In this document: one piece after another, positions 1 to 21,341 of the stretch
Numbering within the stretch: position 1 is the first letter of the stretch
Layout: each line of letters begins with the position of its first letter
Position numbers and translations under genes: made by a program
Assembly: GCA_028023455.1 (NCBI GenBank)
Contig: JAQFVV010006454.1
Span: forward strand, 250,001-314,000
DNA from: Epiperipatus broadwayi
Lineage: Eukaryota > Onychophora > Udeonychophora > Euonychophora > Peripatidae
Length of the DNA: 64,000 nucleotides
Direction of reading: 5' to 3'
The notes under the pieces: generated by a model
The model's database searches: none
What the model saw: the letters and a program-made list of their open reading frames with translations, nothing else
What the model was told of the DNA's origin: nothing

Positions 1-6217
<6,217 letters not shown>

Positions 6218-6326
6218 AGCAAGAAATATATATATATATATATATATATTTCTATGTCTCATATAAGCAGACTATGTTATATATATATATATATATATAT
6301 AACATAGTCTGCTTATATGAGACAGG
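6218..6326. repeat. AT-cored palindrome
   Basis: An (AT)n tract (about 6225-6250) is followed by an arm containing CATATAAGCAGACTATG (6260-6276), a second (AT)n core, and the exact reverse complement of the arm up to 6323. The arms are about 25 bases each and appear perfect. The whole could fold into one long hairpin with the AT tract at its tip. Confidence 0.9.
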
Positions 6327-7559
6327 GACACTTACTAAAATGGCTGCTATCATAACATTCCATAAAAATTACATTAAAAAGTTGTTAAGTATATAGTCTA
6401 TCCTTCGGGCTAATATAGTAATATGATAATATGCTTAAAAGAGATGGGAAGATTGCGAGGTGCTTTGAGTAAATTATAAAAGTTTAATAAAACATTTTAA
6501 CATTAAGGTTTAATATAATATTTCTTGATTTCAAGAATAGAATGGACCAAAGCTTATTAAGTGATAAAGTGGGGATGTGATCAAGGCATTTATTTTATAA
6601 TTATAAGTAAAGTTATATCGGGAGGTTGGTGTTGCTAATAATGAATTTATTAAAGGATGTAGTCTGCAATATGTTTAAATCATGGATGCTTTGTAAAATA
6701 TAAATAAATAAAAATTATAGTGAATATGTTAAACAACAATGGAGCACATCTCGCCATTGATCCGTAGAAATGTGGTGTCACAAGCAGTCAAAGTCTGGAC
6801 TCATCCAAAACTAAGCGACTGGGTGATGGCTGTGTCTAATTTCCAGGTGTGACATTTGAGTACACACTCTGCCTGGGAACTGCAGGAAGTAAAAGGGGAA
6901 TGGTTTTGGCCATTTAAATCTCTTGAAGAGAAACAAAGTGGTCTCAACAACCAATTCACTTACTAGCAATACTCAACTAACGTATATAAAGCATACAAAA
7001 TGGATTTACTTAGATTGAGAAAATGCCTAATCAATTGCCAAAAAATTATTTAAAAAGAGTCCACCCATTCTTGACCTCAATTACGAAGTTTAAAATTAAA
7101 GCAGAATATATTTTAAAATAGGAAAATGCGTGCATATGGGTTTGAAAAGAAAGCATAGATTTATTTACACAATCATGCATTTGTGACACATTTAATCATT
7201 GACCTCACACATACACTCATATTAGGTTAAAATCAATAAATGTCGATTTTAAACTATATAATTATTACACATATTGACTAAGATTAGAATAGCCCTCGAA
7301 CAAGTGAGTCATGAGAGAATAAAAATGGGAACTATTTATAATTTTAAAATGCCTTAATATTGGTGTCTTGCTTTCAACAAAGGGAATAATTCACTCGGTC
7401 AAAGACTATTCTGGAACACTATCATTAACCCAAGAATAGAGAGCAAAATTACTGATTACATTAGAATATTTAAAGGAAAAACAATGGTAAAATAAAGTAG
7501 ATGAAAAACAGTTTTAAATAGCTATAGCATACGAGTTATAGCAGAGAATCACAAGAGCT
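6327..7559. other. Anonymous DNA with a GC-richer patch
   Basis: The interval 6735-6960 is less AT-rich than its surroundings, with stretches such as GACTGGGTGATGGCTGTG, which suggests a different origin such as an old mobile-element fragment. I found no open frame with a known motif, no inverted ends and no tRNA-like boxes. The remainder is ordinary AT-rich sequence. Confidence 0.4.
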
Positions 7560-7780
7560 CTTGGATTAATTTTGGGGTTACCTCTGGAGAAGCATTTGCA
7601 TTTAGTTTCAGGTAGATTGATTGTTGACAGGTTCCATACAACTCATCAGCAAACTCTGGGTATTGTTCATATATTGGCAGCAGCAGTTTCAGGGTTCCTA
7701 TGTGACAGCATTAGATGGTATGGAGCAGCGGCTGGCTATTTCTGAGGGGAAATAGCCTTCTTGCCAGCTCTACTCCATCA
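7560..7780. other. GC-richer patch with long imperfect hairpin
   Basis: The hairpin spans 7720-7778. The 5' arm ATGGAGCAGCGGCTGGC then TATTTC pairs with GAAATAGCC and, after a small bulge, GCCAGCTCTACTCCAT. The innermost 8-9 pairs are perfect around a loop of about six bases. The sequence stands out from the surrounding AT-rich DNA. It could be a structured RNA, a precursor-like hairpin or a relic of a foldback repeat; no homology can be assigned by eye. Confidence 0.5.
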
Positions 7781-7969
7781 TTTCAAAGCTAACAATTTTA
7801 AAGGTTGGTGATTCATAAATATTTCAAATGAGATTGGAGAACATGGTAAAATTTATTTGAAGATGAAACTCAGCTTCAAATACTTGAATTTGCAGGCATG
7901 TAGCTATTTGAGTCTGAAAGTTTCAGCAACAATTATTTTAGAAAGTTCAGCAATCTTATTAGAATAAAA

Positions 7970-8155
7970 TACCTATAAGAATAATGCTAGAAATCTTGCT
8001 AGAATATTAGAAATATTTGCTTGAATGCTAGAAATCTTTGAATATCTAGAATCTCTTAGAATAATTGCTAGAGTAATGGCTAGAATATTAGAATATTTGC
8101 TGGAATATTACTAGAATATGATAATATTTGCTGGAATATTACTAGAATGAAGAAC
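7970..8155. repeat. Degenerate minisatellite (TAGAATATT/GCT type)
   Basis: Repeated variants of GCTAGAATATTAGAA and TTTGCTGGAATATTACTAGAA occur many times in about 185 bases with irregular spacing. Two units, TTTGCTGGAATATTACTAGA at about 8096 and 8129, are identical to each other. Confidence 0.75.
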
Positions 8156-9293
<1,138 letters not shown>

Positions 9294-12200
9294 ATATTTG
9301 TGTATTTATTTTAGTATAACATTATGCACTGGGATTATTTTATTATAAATAACATCATAATATCACATAAATAGAGAAATTGTTTAGAGTAGTCTCTAAC
9401 TGGATGCTTTCTTACAATCAGTTATAAAAACTTTTACTTTTCTAAGTGTTAGTTACAAAAAGTATTATAATATTTGTTAAAAATTGTATAAAAAAATGGT
9501 ATTTTGCTGAAAAATAAAGAATAATATTTACTTTTTAATTTCCATAAATTTGCATTACAAGTGATATGAGGTACAACTAAAACTTAAAAACATGGTATAA
9601 AATTTATATTATACAAACTAAATTTAGACTAATTTGATTTTAAAAAACTATAGACATAACTAGGCATAAAGTAAGATAGGCACTTGGCCGATTTAAAAAA
9701 AAAGTCCATGATATTAAGAATTTGAAAATTTATATCAATAACCCATATATGTTGTTGCTGTTGCATCTTAAATAAGGAGTCATCCCAAATTCTGTAGCAT
9801 TAGTCATGCAGCAAAGTCTAGCATTTGATATAGATAATTTTTCCAAAATATTTCTGCAATATTTTATATACTTTTATTTCTTTTTGCATTGTTATAAGCC
9901 ATAACAATGCAATAGGTTAAAAAAAAATATTATTTATAATTTGTATTATATAATATTTTCATTACAATGTGGAAAAAATGAGTGAAAGAGTTGAATATTA
10001 TAAGTGCATTTTAAAAAGCTTTAAATATTTACTTAATTAATCTTTCTTTAAAATTCTAATTTATATGTGTACCTAAAATCTATGTTCATATATTTTAATT
10101 AATTTATGCTAGGAAAATGATATTATATTTATCAATAAATAAAGTTGATACATGATATCTATTTATTTTCATTGCATGTTTAATGTTTTTTTAAACATTT
10201 AAATTAATTTGTCACTTAAATATGTATGCTTGAAAATAGATTATGAATAAGTTTTTTTTTTTGTTTTTATTGTGTATTTGTTATAATAGTGGTTTTAGAA
10301 TTATTTTGATCGAAATATATAATTGACATTAAAATATGTGCTTCATCTATAATAGCAGATTATATTGCTTACTAATTGGACGACTCAAAAATATATTATA
10401 ATCAGATAAGTTTCAAGATTAGAGTTATTTATGCACACTTAATCCATGTCACCTGCAGAATTAGCATAATAATTGTTATGTATGTGTTATAAAATTAAAT
10501 AATGTTGCAAATTTAATTAGTGCATTAAGATTTCCATTATTAAAGTATCTTTCTTTCCACTTATTAAAAAATAATAAGTCTGTAAGTAAAGACAAAGGGA
10601 GAGAATATTAAACTTCATGTAAAGGAGACGGAAATAATCTTATTGTATCATTATAATAATTAACCAATGGATTGTTTAATTCTGCTCGCTATCCCACTGA
10701 TGAATTTATTATTATTGTGTATTTTTTGATAATACAAATCCAATAAATATTTATTTAGGTATTAGATTAGTTTGTTCTCATGACTAGGATCATTTGTCTA
10801 AGTGTTTGTTAAGCTATCACTTTTATAAAATATCACTTTGTATAGTCTTGTTCCGTTAAAGTTTTAAAAAAATATTCATCAACATCTTAATCTTCTAATA
10901 GGTTATATTTACTATCACTAGTCACAGTAGTAATTATTGTCAATACACCATATTTGATTTCAAAATTAAATTTTTATATTAGGCTTTAAGAAATTAGATT
11001 TAATTTATTAGAAACATAAGTTTACAAATAAAAACCATTACAAAAAATCAGATTTGAACTTTCAAAATATTAAAAAATAGTAATAAATAGTATATGTTAT
11101 AAGAACAAAGGACTTTGCCATTATTTATCAGTAGGCAGGAAAGCAACCAAGTAAAATCAATGAAATCTTAGTTGACTAAAATTTATTTTTAAACAGAAAT
11201 AAAGTCTTAATAAATCTATAATGTTCTGGCTAAAAAATTTAAATTGCATTTGTAATTTTAGAATATATTCTAACATGGTGTCTGTAACAATGTAAGCAGT
11301 AAGTTTTATCATGCATAATCATCATACTGTTTGTAGTTTACATTGTTATTGTTACATTAGAACTTTTAGGACTTTTGCTTTAAAACACACACACTATATA
11401 TATATATATATTCTAACCTCCCCCTCCGCACGTCCTCCAAAATTTATATAGTGTTTAAATTTTATTTACGCATATATTTATTCCGGGTTCTAGCTCAGTT
11501 AACAATAAATAAAATATTCAACATTGATTAAAATGATTACTAGCTCTAATCTTTAAAATACAAATACGGTTATATTTTTAAAATGAATTAACAAATATTT
11601 ACTATTTTCATGAGACATGGAGTGACGATACGGGGAACGAGATAGACTACATTGAGGTATTATCCACATGATACTATCTCAATGGCATAAGAACACTATT
11701 CCCCTTTTTACTATACCAAATAACTAACTTATAGTATTCTTACGACTTTCTAAGCTCTATTCACTACGATTAAAATAATAATCATGTCTTAATATTCTTT
11801 GTAATAAGAATCTAGCTCAATTAAATAAAATGAAGAAAATAAATAAAATAAAATAAAATAAAATCTCAGGTTCATAAATTGTATTCTAACTGATTTAAAA
11901 TTACGGTAGTAAACTATGAAAAGGGAATTTTATGTCATAATCTACTACACAGCAACTAACAATAATAAATAATAATAATAACAATAATAGTATAATGTAA
12001 TCTTATTTCTTCCTAAATAAAATAAATAAATACGGTACGTGGTAGTATTTTAATAATCTGACAACAGAATACGTGTGGCAACATTAGCATATAATTTAAT
12101 GTAATATTGTGGCAACCGACTTATGACCAATAAATAATATAAAATTATGATCTTTTAATTTTAACATACCAATAAATTCTCAAAATTATTATAACACTTT

Positions 12201-14329
12201 TATGTTTACCTTTTCTGTGCAAAAACTATATGTCTGTTTCAATTATAAATGTATTGTGATATCATGCATCCATGTGGAGAAATAACAACGAGGACACAAA
12301 ACTTTAAAATAAATTTACAACAAAGTTTATTAATAACATCAATAAATAACAATATTTTACATTATGTACATTGGATATCCTTACTCTCCTATCACAACTT
12401 ATTTTACTAGTTTATAAAAAATGAAATCAAATTTCTATTTATTTTCTAGTTAACTCTTATCTTTTAAATGCTTAAGAAAATACAGTATTATTATTATTGG
12501 ATTTCTTAATATGGTTAGCTTGTTACAAAATGCATTTCTTATTGGATTATCACAAAACACTTTGCATCCCTAATAACATTAAAATTATATTTTTACAAAA
12601 TTTACATTCGTATTAAACATTCTACAAAACAATAAAATTCTAGTTTTATATTGGTTGTATGGAATCCTACAAATTCAAACATTCTTCTACATTCGGTATT
12701 AGGTTTTATTGTTCATTATCCGATGTTTGTTAATCCTAATATATTCATTCAAGCCTTACTCCGGATGATATAATTACAACTATTAATATATCATGCACAA
12801 ATATATGTTTATTACACATTATTGAATTATTTTCTTAATAAATATGCAATATTTATTTTCTAAATATTATTTAAAACATTCAAATTTTATTATCACTTTT
12901 AAAAAAAAACTTTGTTTAGATTTCTCTTTTAAAATCTTATATTCATTTCCGAATTAACTTTAAACTGTATTATATGATTCTTTCTCTCTCTATGATATTT
13001 TGTACTTTCACTTTTAAAATTACACAATTCTATACATTCCAGTAAATAAACTATTCTTACATAAATGATAACATATCTTCAATTCTATTTTATTCATTAT
13101 TTCTTTGAAAAATATCTCTCTGACGATGCAGATTCACGAAATAAGGATAGCGAAGATAGATGCATAGGATCAAAATATAACTAGAATATTACTCATCATA
13201 AACCTTGACAATAATGGCACAGTGAATTTAAAAGACACTATAGAGGAGTGACCTTTACCTGTCTACCAACCTCTATTATAGGAGTGATGCTAAAGCTATT
13301 TCTTCAGCTTTATTATAACATCAAAAAGTTTAAAGATATGCAAAAAAAAAACACTGTCCAAACTATATGTGTTCAGTCATAGGACTTAGTTAACTATACT
13401 GAAATCACACAAACTAAATACGATCCAAATACTTTATTTTTCCTATTTCTTAACAAAAACATCATCTTGGTTTCCTCTCCACTAGTACTACCAAGTCACT
13501 ATCCGATTTTATTTCTCAAGATTTTTCTATACGGTACATCGACAAATATCTATCTGCCTTTCTAACAATAATAAAATTCATTTATTTCAAAACTATTCCG
13601 CTGTTCTATAAGAAAATCTTTTTACTACTTTTCTCGTATATTTTATCATATACAAACTATTTTAAAAATATCTGAATACTTTATCATATGAAAGTTCAAA
13701 AGAATCACACAATTGTTCTGTTAAATTATATTATTAATTATACTTTAAATAACTTATTATATGCATATTCAGAATTACTCCTATCTCATAATATGTTTTA
13801 AAATGTTGTATAAAATGTGTACATATAATTTAAACTTTCACACATCCTTCTTAATCAATCGATGATCTAAAAAAAATACATTATGCATTATAAATAAACA
13901 TCAAAATTACCAAACGATCTTTATCTTCTCGATCGCGTTCCATAGGCTTCACCATCCCATTGATTCTTGTTGATATAAGACTCCCATACATACACTTTAT
14001 TTTTTAAACAATATTTCTATCATTCTATTAAGCTATTATATTTAATTTTTTAATATTACTAAATTTATGTTTATATGTTTTCCCTAATCTCACATAACAT
14101 TTTATATTTAAAATAAATTAGTAAAAAATATTTAAATTATATTTACGGTACTTCTTCATAAAACTTTCTTGAACCGTTCATATTAAATCTAAAAAAAAAA
14201 ATGTATATTATTTCTTCTTCAGTCACTTAATGTTCTATTTTAAGGTAAAGCAATTATTGCTCTGTTTAATAAATATTCATAGACGACAATCCTTGGTTTT
14301 ATAATATTTAATACTATTATTAATTCTTG
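9294..14329. other. Anonymous AT-rich DNA, no gene seen
   Basis: No open frame with recognisable motifs was found. The part from about 11400 to 14330 keeps noticeably more CpG than the preceding part, and repeat family A copy 2 may extend left into it. Small features are a short (AT)n at 11395-11411 and AAATA-type simple repeats around 11835-11865. Confidence 0.5.
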
Positions 14330-16053
14330 ATATCAATTAATCCCGTAAAGAAAAACGTCTACATATTCCCTTCTAATATTGTCTGCTAATATTTTCCCGC
14401 GCGACTTTTCCGATGCATCTTCTAGGTACTTTTATTTAAATCTTCAATAAAATTTTCTGTTTCCATGGATCCATTTTCATTAAGTAATTTAATTTTATAT
14501 TTTTTTTTTAAATCAAGCATTTCTTCCAATGAATACTTTATAATATTTTTCTAATTCCTATTAGATAAAGTTTTTCGGTTCCTTTCCATAAAACACATAA
14601 TAGCACTTTCATATTATTCTATTACTTTTTTCTTTATTTAAAATTCTGGTACTATATTTTTGTACTGTTTCTTTTTAAAAGATAAACACTCTTTCTTCAT
14701 TATACATTTACATAATTTTTCTTTATAATAAAAACGCATATTACATTTTTCCATAGAGAAGAATAACAAAACAACTTCAAAGTAGCCTTATAAAATTATG
14801 CGTCATAATTTTTTCCTGACGGCAAGTAACTTCTCTTTTAAGTTTTCATATAGCGTCCCAATTATATTTCTCTGAGTTATAATAATAATAAGTTTCTGGT
14901 TGAGCATAAATAAAGCTGTATTAAGACATTTTCCAAATATTTTTCCTTTAGCAATATTTTTAGGTATTTTTCCTTGTACTTCCATTTTACTGTAGGGTTT
15001 TTGGTTAAACTTGAATAAAATATCCTGGTAAGATAACTTTTAAAATTAGCAATCCATGTAGAGGCAGTCAAAATATATTATATGTTGCAAAAGAACTTTT
15101 AAAATAAATACAAAATTTTAAATTTATATCACTTTTCCAGCTACGGTGTTACCAGCTAAAAAATATGTTACTTTCTCTTTCACTTACACATTACTTTCTC
15201 TTTTCCCGCTTCGTCTAATACTTATATTTTGTCTGCTAATTTACCTCCATTGATTGGTTAATGACTTTATTTTAGTGCGAACAAATTTACACATTTTAGT
15301 TTTATAACAGACTAGACTTTTAAAATAAAGAATTGATGACGTAATGTCTGAAATATTATTTAGACTAGTATTTTTAAATTCAATTATAGTTTTATAAAAA
15401 TCATTTAAACTTTTAAAATAAATATTAAATAATATTTAATATTTCAACTTTTACTTTAAGGATCGATGGCAATTATATTTAGTTTCAAATTCACAAACTT
15501 TATTATTATTTTAACAAGTGTGTGTGTGAAGGTATATAATATACAGTCACGTGATTACTAACTTTATCAGATGATTTTTTAATTTACGTCTTGGTCTAAA
15601 TTACCAAAACTGATATATTTTATAAAAAATTTGGAAAATAATTTTAAAATGTTGAACTAAATACAACTCTCACCATCCCAAAGTTTATTTTAAACTATAC
15701 TCTATTAATTTTGACTATTAAATATAATTATAACACTACATCTAGCATTTATTTAATTTATTAGTTTTAAAATATTATACTCAAATTATTAATATACTTT
15801 TAACTATTTATAGCTGTGTTATTTTATATGGCCAGCTTTTACAACCATAAGCAAGAATATAATTAAGCTTTATTTAACTGTTTTCTCTTAAAATAATCTA
15901 TTACACTTTTATATACCAGGTATTTTCAGCTTTAAATTGTACTATAAAATTTAATTATCCTACTATTATTTATATATCATACAAATATAACTTAAAATTT
16001 AAAATTTTTTAGTAATTGACCTTTCTACCTTATTATGACCTACAGACAAGGGC

Positions 16054-16056
<3 letters not shown>
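14330..16056. repeat. Dispersed repeat family A, copy 2
   Basis: Diverged counterpart of 1-1807 in the same orientation, ending at the same GGGCACAATATAT motif before an (AT)n tract. It has more CpG in places than copy 1 (for example CCCGCGCGAC near 14396). The left boundary cannot be set because copy 1 runs off the window. No coding capacity was seen. Confidence 0.7.

Positions 16057-16147
<91 letters not shown>
16057..16147. repeat. (AT)n microsatellite
   Basis: Uninterrupted AT tract of about 45 units terminating repeat family A copy 2. Confidence 0.98.
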
Positions 16148-16149
<2 letters not shown>

Positions 16150-19100
16150 TGTAATCATGCATACTTTTGATAAAAATAATTATTATACAATTAGTGTGTG
16201 AAAATAATTTGGAATTTTTAATAAACAATGAAAAGGTATTTTTTTTTTGATATTTCAAAAATCAAATAACAAAAAACCAAATTCATAAAATATATGAAGG
16301 CTAGGCTAAATTATTTTAAGCTTTATTGCCTATTGTAAAATGCTGACCTCTTCAGATAATTTTAAATCCATATAGCATTATTACATTATTTTTTGTTTTT
16401 TTTTATTTTCATCCAGTAATGTCATATAAAAGAAAAATATTACTATTGTTTGGACAAACGAGTAATTTAAACTTCTAACAGGTTGACATGTTGTCAGCCA
16501 TGATAATAGTTTTCATTAATATTTAACATTTGATTTCAGTATAAAATGTTTATTTGATACCAAATCTCAATAAATTGGACTTAATTTTTTAGATATTTAA
16601 CTTTACAAATAAAAAACATTCTAAAAAATCATATTTAAAGTTTGAAACATTGAAAATATAGATATGGAATAACAACAAAGAGCTTTTTCATTACTGAGTG
16701 ATGGAGAGAAAAAAAATCAAGCATGAATTTCATTAAATATTAACATTTTATTGGGCAAAACGTATTTTTAAAATAGGAATGAATAAATGAGAAGCATTGA
16801 CCAATCTATAAAATACTGTTTGTGATGTGATGTGATTTGATGTATTGTGGCTTCTCCTTAAATGAAGGAATATCTCAGCAATTATGCCAAGATAAACCTG
16901 TTAGCCACTTTATTTTCCATTCCCCACTCTAAATTTTTCCATATTCTGCTCCATCCCATTTCCACAACATAATCTTTGTCAACTCTATAACCTTAATATC
17001 TAAATCCCCCTTATCTTTTCCCAAACCCAGCACAAAACCCCATAATTCACTTTCTGTATAAGATGCTGCCCTCTCTAGAATTATTTTACAAGTAAAAAAT
17101 CAATAACATTTAAATGTAAAGTTTTAACAATGAGAGAAGCAGATATTTCTAGGCACTGATTGGTTGTTGCTCACATGGAACAAAAAAGAGCACTTGTCAA
17201 CAATTTTCTTGACTCCAACTTTTTTGTATTCATTTTCAAAATTAAATTAAATGTTTTAGTGTATTTTTTTAGTATTTTTTTACATATTATAAATTATTTT
17301 GATGAAATATGCTGAAAATAAAATTATTTTAGAAAAATAGTTAAGATTTTGGTAAAAATTATTTACCATTACAAGAATGTAAATTGAGCAAGAAAATCAA
17401 TAATGTATGTAACATTTTCTAATAAGTCATGGACATTGTTTTAGGTTCTTTGCTATAAAATATTATTATAATTATAAAGAGAAATTTATTTTTGAAAAAT
17501 ATTTGATCATGTTTATATTTGGTCAAATTATTAATTTGTTTTTTACAAATGAAACTAAAATGAATATACTATTAAAAGATTAGTATATTTTTACTGCTGA
17601 TTCTGTAATTGACCAATCAAAAGTTTACAGTGTTAACTCACTTGATCAAGCAGTATTTTTGATGAAAAGTACAATTAACATGTTAAATATTATCAAATGA
17701 TTACTTATTATCAAATGTTATTAATTTATAATTTATTATTTTATCTTTTATATACCTTTGAAAATAAATATTTTACCCAGGATTTGAAATATTTATACTA
17801 CTTTAAATTAACTAAGCTCAAGTTCAAATTATATGATAACTAAAATGACTTATTATTCATAGTTTAATATTTTTAACTTTTTTTAAATTTTAAATTATGC
17901 ATCTTAAAATTTATTCCCAATTTCTTTTATGGTTGGGGTGTACCAATAAAAGTGGCACAATATATTGAGATGATTGCACATACTGCGATCACACATGTAT
18001 ATATTTAATATTAAACAATAATAAATATTGTAGTTTTCTTTTCAAAAGAGAAAAAAACAAATAAATAAAAGAATTAAACCAATGAAGAAAGATAATGTCA
18101 TAATTAATTACCATAGTGAAATCAAAGAGAGGGAAATGGAATCGAACAAGATTCTTATCTTTTACCCTCCAGAGTTTATATTTTGAAAAATATAAGAAGT
18201 AAAGTTAGAAAATATTGAAATCGTATATTTGGTTTAAAATTTATAAAAGAAAAAAAAGTAAAAATTGAGGAGTTTAAATAAGATTACAAATAGAATTTAA
18301 AATGTAACAAAAGATAAGTATCTATTCTAGAAAAGTACACATTTTGATGAAAAAACGAAATGCATGTGTTAAGGTATGTATAAAGAGAGCAATGTTTAAT
18401 ACTTGCCAAATAAAAATAATTTTATAAAGAAAAAAAAAGAAAATAAAATAAATAATAAACAAATGTAATATATTACTATGAAGTTGTATGAAAAAAGTAA
18501 ATTTGTATAAGTTGTTGAAGGCATCTTAAAGTGAAAGGTGTGAAAGGAAAGCTACAAACAAAAGAATCAAGATAATGAAAGAATTTGGAAAAAAGACATT
18601 AATGAATTATTTTTTAAAGAAAAAGTTCATGTAGATACTTTGGTGAGGACACTGCTCTGATAAGAAGCAGATTAGAATAGCAGAAAGCAGACATGAAATT
18701 TTAAATTTAAAAAAAAAAGAAAAAAACAGAAGCTGAGTGAAAGGGCCTCGATGTAGAAGACTGAACACTGTATGAACAGGAAAATAATTTACAACTCAAA
18801 TGAAGCTTCAAGGATGTGTGGCTAAGGGCCATCATGATTTCTGGCCAATTCAGACCTACCATGCTAGTATGGTCACCGTCGCCATGTAACAACTGCCAGT
18901 GTAGCACCTGTCTGATGATTCACCTGCAATGCCCTTGATGTCCTAGTATAGAGATATCACTATGGATATAAAAAGAAATTCCACAAATCAAATCCAAGCC
19001 TAATAGTGGGCGTCTCTGCTAAAGAAGTGGAGGAAATTCCACATGACAGTCTGCAGACCCTTAACTCACATCGGAGACAAAGAAAAGCCTAGGTAAATTA

Positions 19101-20210
19101 CATAACACACCTATATAGAACACATGTGCACATACTCTTCATTTAAGCAATTGCATATTCCAGTTATAAATTATATAGACAGTAATTAGACTCTTCCTAA
19201 TATGTGGAATGACAACTGTAAATGGATAGGTTATTTTTGTACATTAGAATCATTTATACAATTTAACCCATACACTAAATCGTAGCATAGTATATTTAAA
19301 TGATTTTTTATTGTATGTAAATATTTCAATTGATTTATTTTTTGTTATTTATTTATTATATTAAATATTCCTTAATTATTTTGTCTGTTTTATCTTGTTT
19401 CTTCACCATTTCAAACACTTAATATACGCGGATGGGTTTGGATTATAATTATTACTCCATTTTGAGTACTAACTAACACGTGAGGCTAGTGGTATGGCTT
19501 TCTGATCCCATTAAATTTATAATTTATCTAAGCGCTGTAATTCTTTAATAATTACAGCAGTCGAAAGACTTTGACTGGGAAAGATGACTTGGGGCAATAT
19601 CCTTATGGTCACAGGTTTGATCAACTATGGATATAGATTCATTTATGACCATATGTTCTTTTTGCTTGCGGTATGGAAGATGGATGCCTTGAATTTAAAA
19701 ATCCATATTATATATAAATAAAAAGGAATGTCATTCGATCAGCATTTTTTAGTATATTGTACCGGTCAAAACATATTGATCAATCTAGCATGAGCTGGAA
19801 CTCAAAAAAATGTACTTCAAACCCAGTCAAGCCCGAGATTTAGGTCAGGGACCAACCTTGATTTAAACTCATTCCCTAAGCCCCAGATCAAACACCTATT
19901 GAATAACACATAATAATGGCACATGAGAATTTATTTTAAAGCCTGGCCCACTACCAGAGTGGAAAACACAATGAGACTTATATATTAACTACATTCTAAC
20001 TTAACTACAATGGGCATTTGCATGTTTGTACATGTTAAATTGGAGAAAAAGGAATTTGAATTACTCAAACAAGTTACACAATAAAAATAGTTTATATAAT
20101 CAATTAATTATATACATTAATGGATGCATGAATGAGCAGTCTACCAAATGGTAGATAATTATATATCAGGATTCATGCTGACAATTCTCATATGCTCTTT
20201 TATCAACTAA

Positions 20211-20212
<2 letters not shown>
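16148..20212. other. Anonymous DNA with GC-richer patches
   Basis: Most of this is AT-rich with no gene. A pyrimidine-rich patch at 16900-17070 and a GC-richer patch at about 18720-19090 stand out and may be repeat fragments; a 66-codon minus frame at 18707-18907 within the latter shows no known motif. A perfect 9-bp hairpin (GCTGTAATT, 7-base loop, AATTACAGC) lies at 19534-19558, close to a tRNA D-arm-like GGCTAGTGGTATGGC (about 19484), but no tRNA can be folded. Confidence 0.4.

Positions 20213-20241
<29 letters not shown>
20213..20241. repeat. Short (AT)n tract
   Basis: About 14 AT units followed by ACACACATT. Confidence 0.9.
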
Positions 20242-20249
<8 letters not shown>

Positions 20250-21034
20250 TAACACACAACTTTGGTGGGTATGGTATTAAGATGTCAATCATTTATTAAA
20301 AGGATTACATAATATTAATATTAATGCTTTGGTTTATGGTTCTGAAATGTGGTGACTAACATTATTTCGGGAGAATTCCAGGATTCATTATATATATATA
20401 TAAACTATTTTCACACCATTGCGTTTGTGAAAATAAATAAAATACATTTGAAAAATTACATTTGCCTATATGACAAAATATTTATAGAAAACACTTTTAA
20501 TTAACATTTAAAAGACAGAACTCTTGATTTTTACCCCAAGGCATATACTCTTAAATACAGAAATAATGGTGGGATTGTATAATAAGATTGAAATAACATT
20601 ATTAATTAATAAAACTAATGATGTTCAATATATCTATATATTTTAAGCAGAGCGCAATTTTGATATTATACCATCAAAACTGGGTCATAAAGCAAAAGAA
20701 ATAATCTATAAATTGGCAATATTGACATAATGGTGAAAAAATCAAAGGAAAAGTTCATCCTTCAGGACTAAAAATGAAATCAAAGATCCTTCATAGGGCA
20801 GTGCTTAGAGAAAAGTGTTTAAGCATGATGTGGGCCATGCATTCTGGAATCACCAATATGCAGAGGCCTTTTTATATGGAAAAGGTCCCAAGAAGCTCAA
20901 CTATTCACAAGAGAGGACATAAGGAGAAATCCATGTTTTTGATCTTGTCACAGCCCCTAGATTAGAAGCATATATAGATAAAATTTAGAGCATGCTAATG
21001 AATCTAAACAAGCTTTTTTTTTATTTTTTATTAT
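20242..21034. other. Anonymous DNA, no gene seen
   Basis: A 63-codon plus-strand frame at 20774-20965 lies in a less AT-rich patch. It has no recognisable domain, no neighbouring exon-like frame and no context, so I do not call a gene; it may be a decayed repeat. Confidence 0.35.
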
Positions 21035-21200
21035 GATAAATGCTTCTACAAGAGAAGGTATTTAAATCATCTTTATCTTAGATTGTCCCCATCCACAGAC
21101 GGGTTTTGACCTAGGGGTCTCTTCAGTAAGGAGTTGGGACACTAGATTCAAAAAACCAACTCAAGCTAAACATTTATCTAAATCTGTATCTCTTTAAAGT
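21035..21200 (+). repeat. Diverged copy of the 26.5-kb foldback family
   Basis: The order of blocks (ACAAGAGAAGGTATTTAAA, a TCCCCATCCACAGA block, a TTTTGACCTAGGGGT / TCAGTAAGGAGTTGG block, then ACCAACTCAA and ACATTTATCTAA) matches units at 26560-26710 and 26945-27100 with substitutions. It is a single diverged unit in the same orientation. Confidence 0.65.
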
Positions 21201-21245
21201 CAGCTCTCCAACTGAAAAAATCATGTGGGCCTGAACTTAATTCAG

Positions 21246-21250
21246 ATACT

Positions 21251-21284
<34 letters not shown>

Positions 21285-21290
21285 AGTATA

Positions 21291-21340
<50 letters not shown>

Positions 21341-21341
21341 C
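21246..21341. repeat. Two adjacent AT-cored palindromes
   Basis: ATACTCCATAT, (AT)n and ATATGGAGTAT form a perfect palindrome at 21246-21289. Immediately after, TGAATAT, a longer (AT)n and ATATTCA form a second one. Confidence 0.9.

Noticed and set aside
19484-19625. tRNA-like element (GGCTAGTGGTATGGC with a distant GGTTTGATC)
   Set aside because: The boxes are more than 120 bases apart and no cloverleaf forms.
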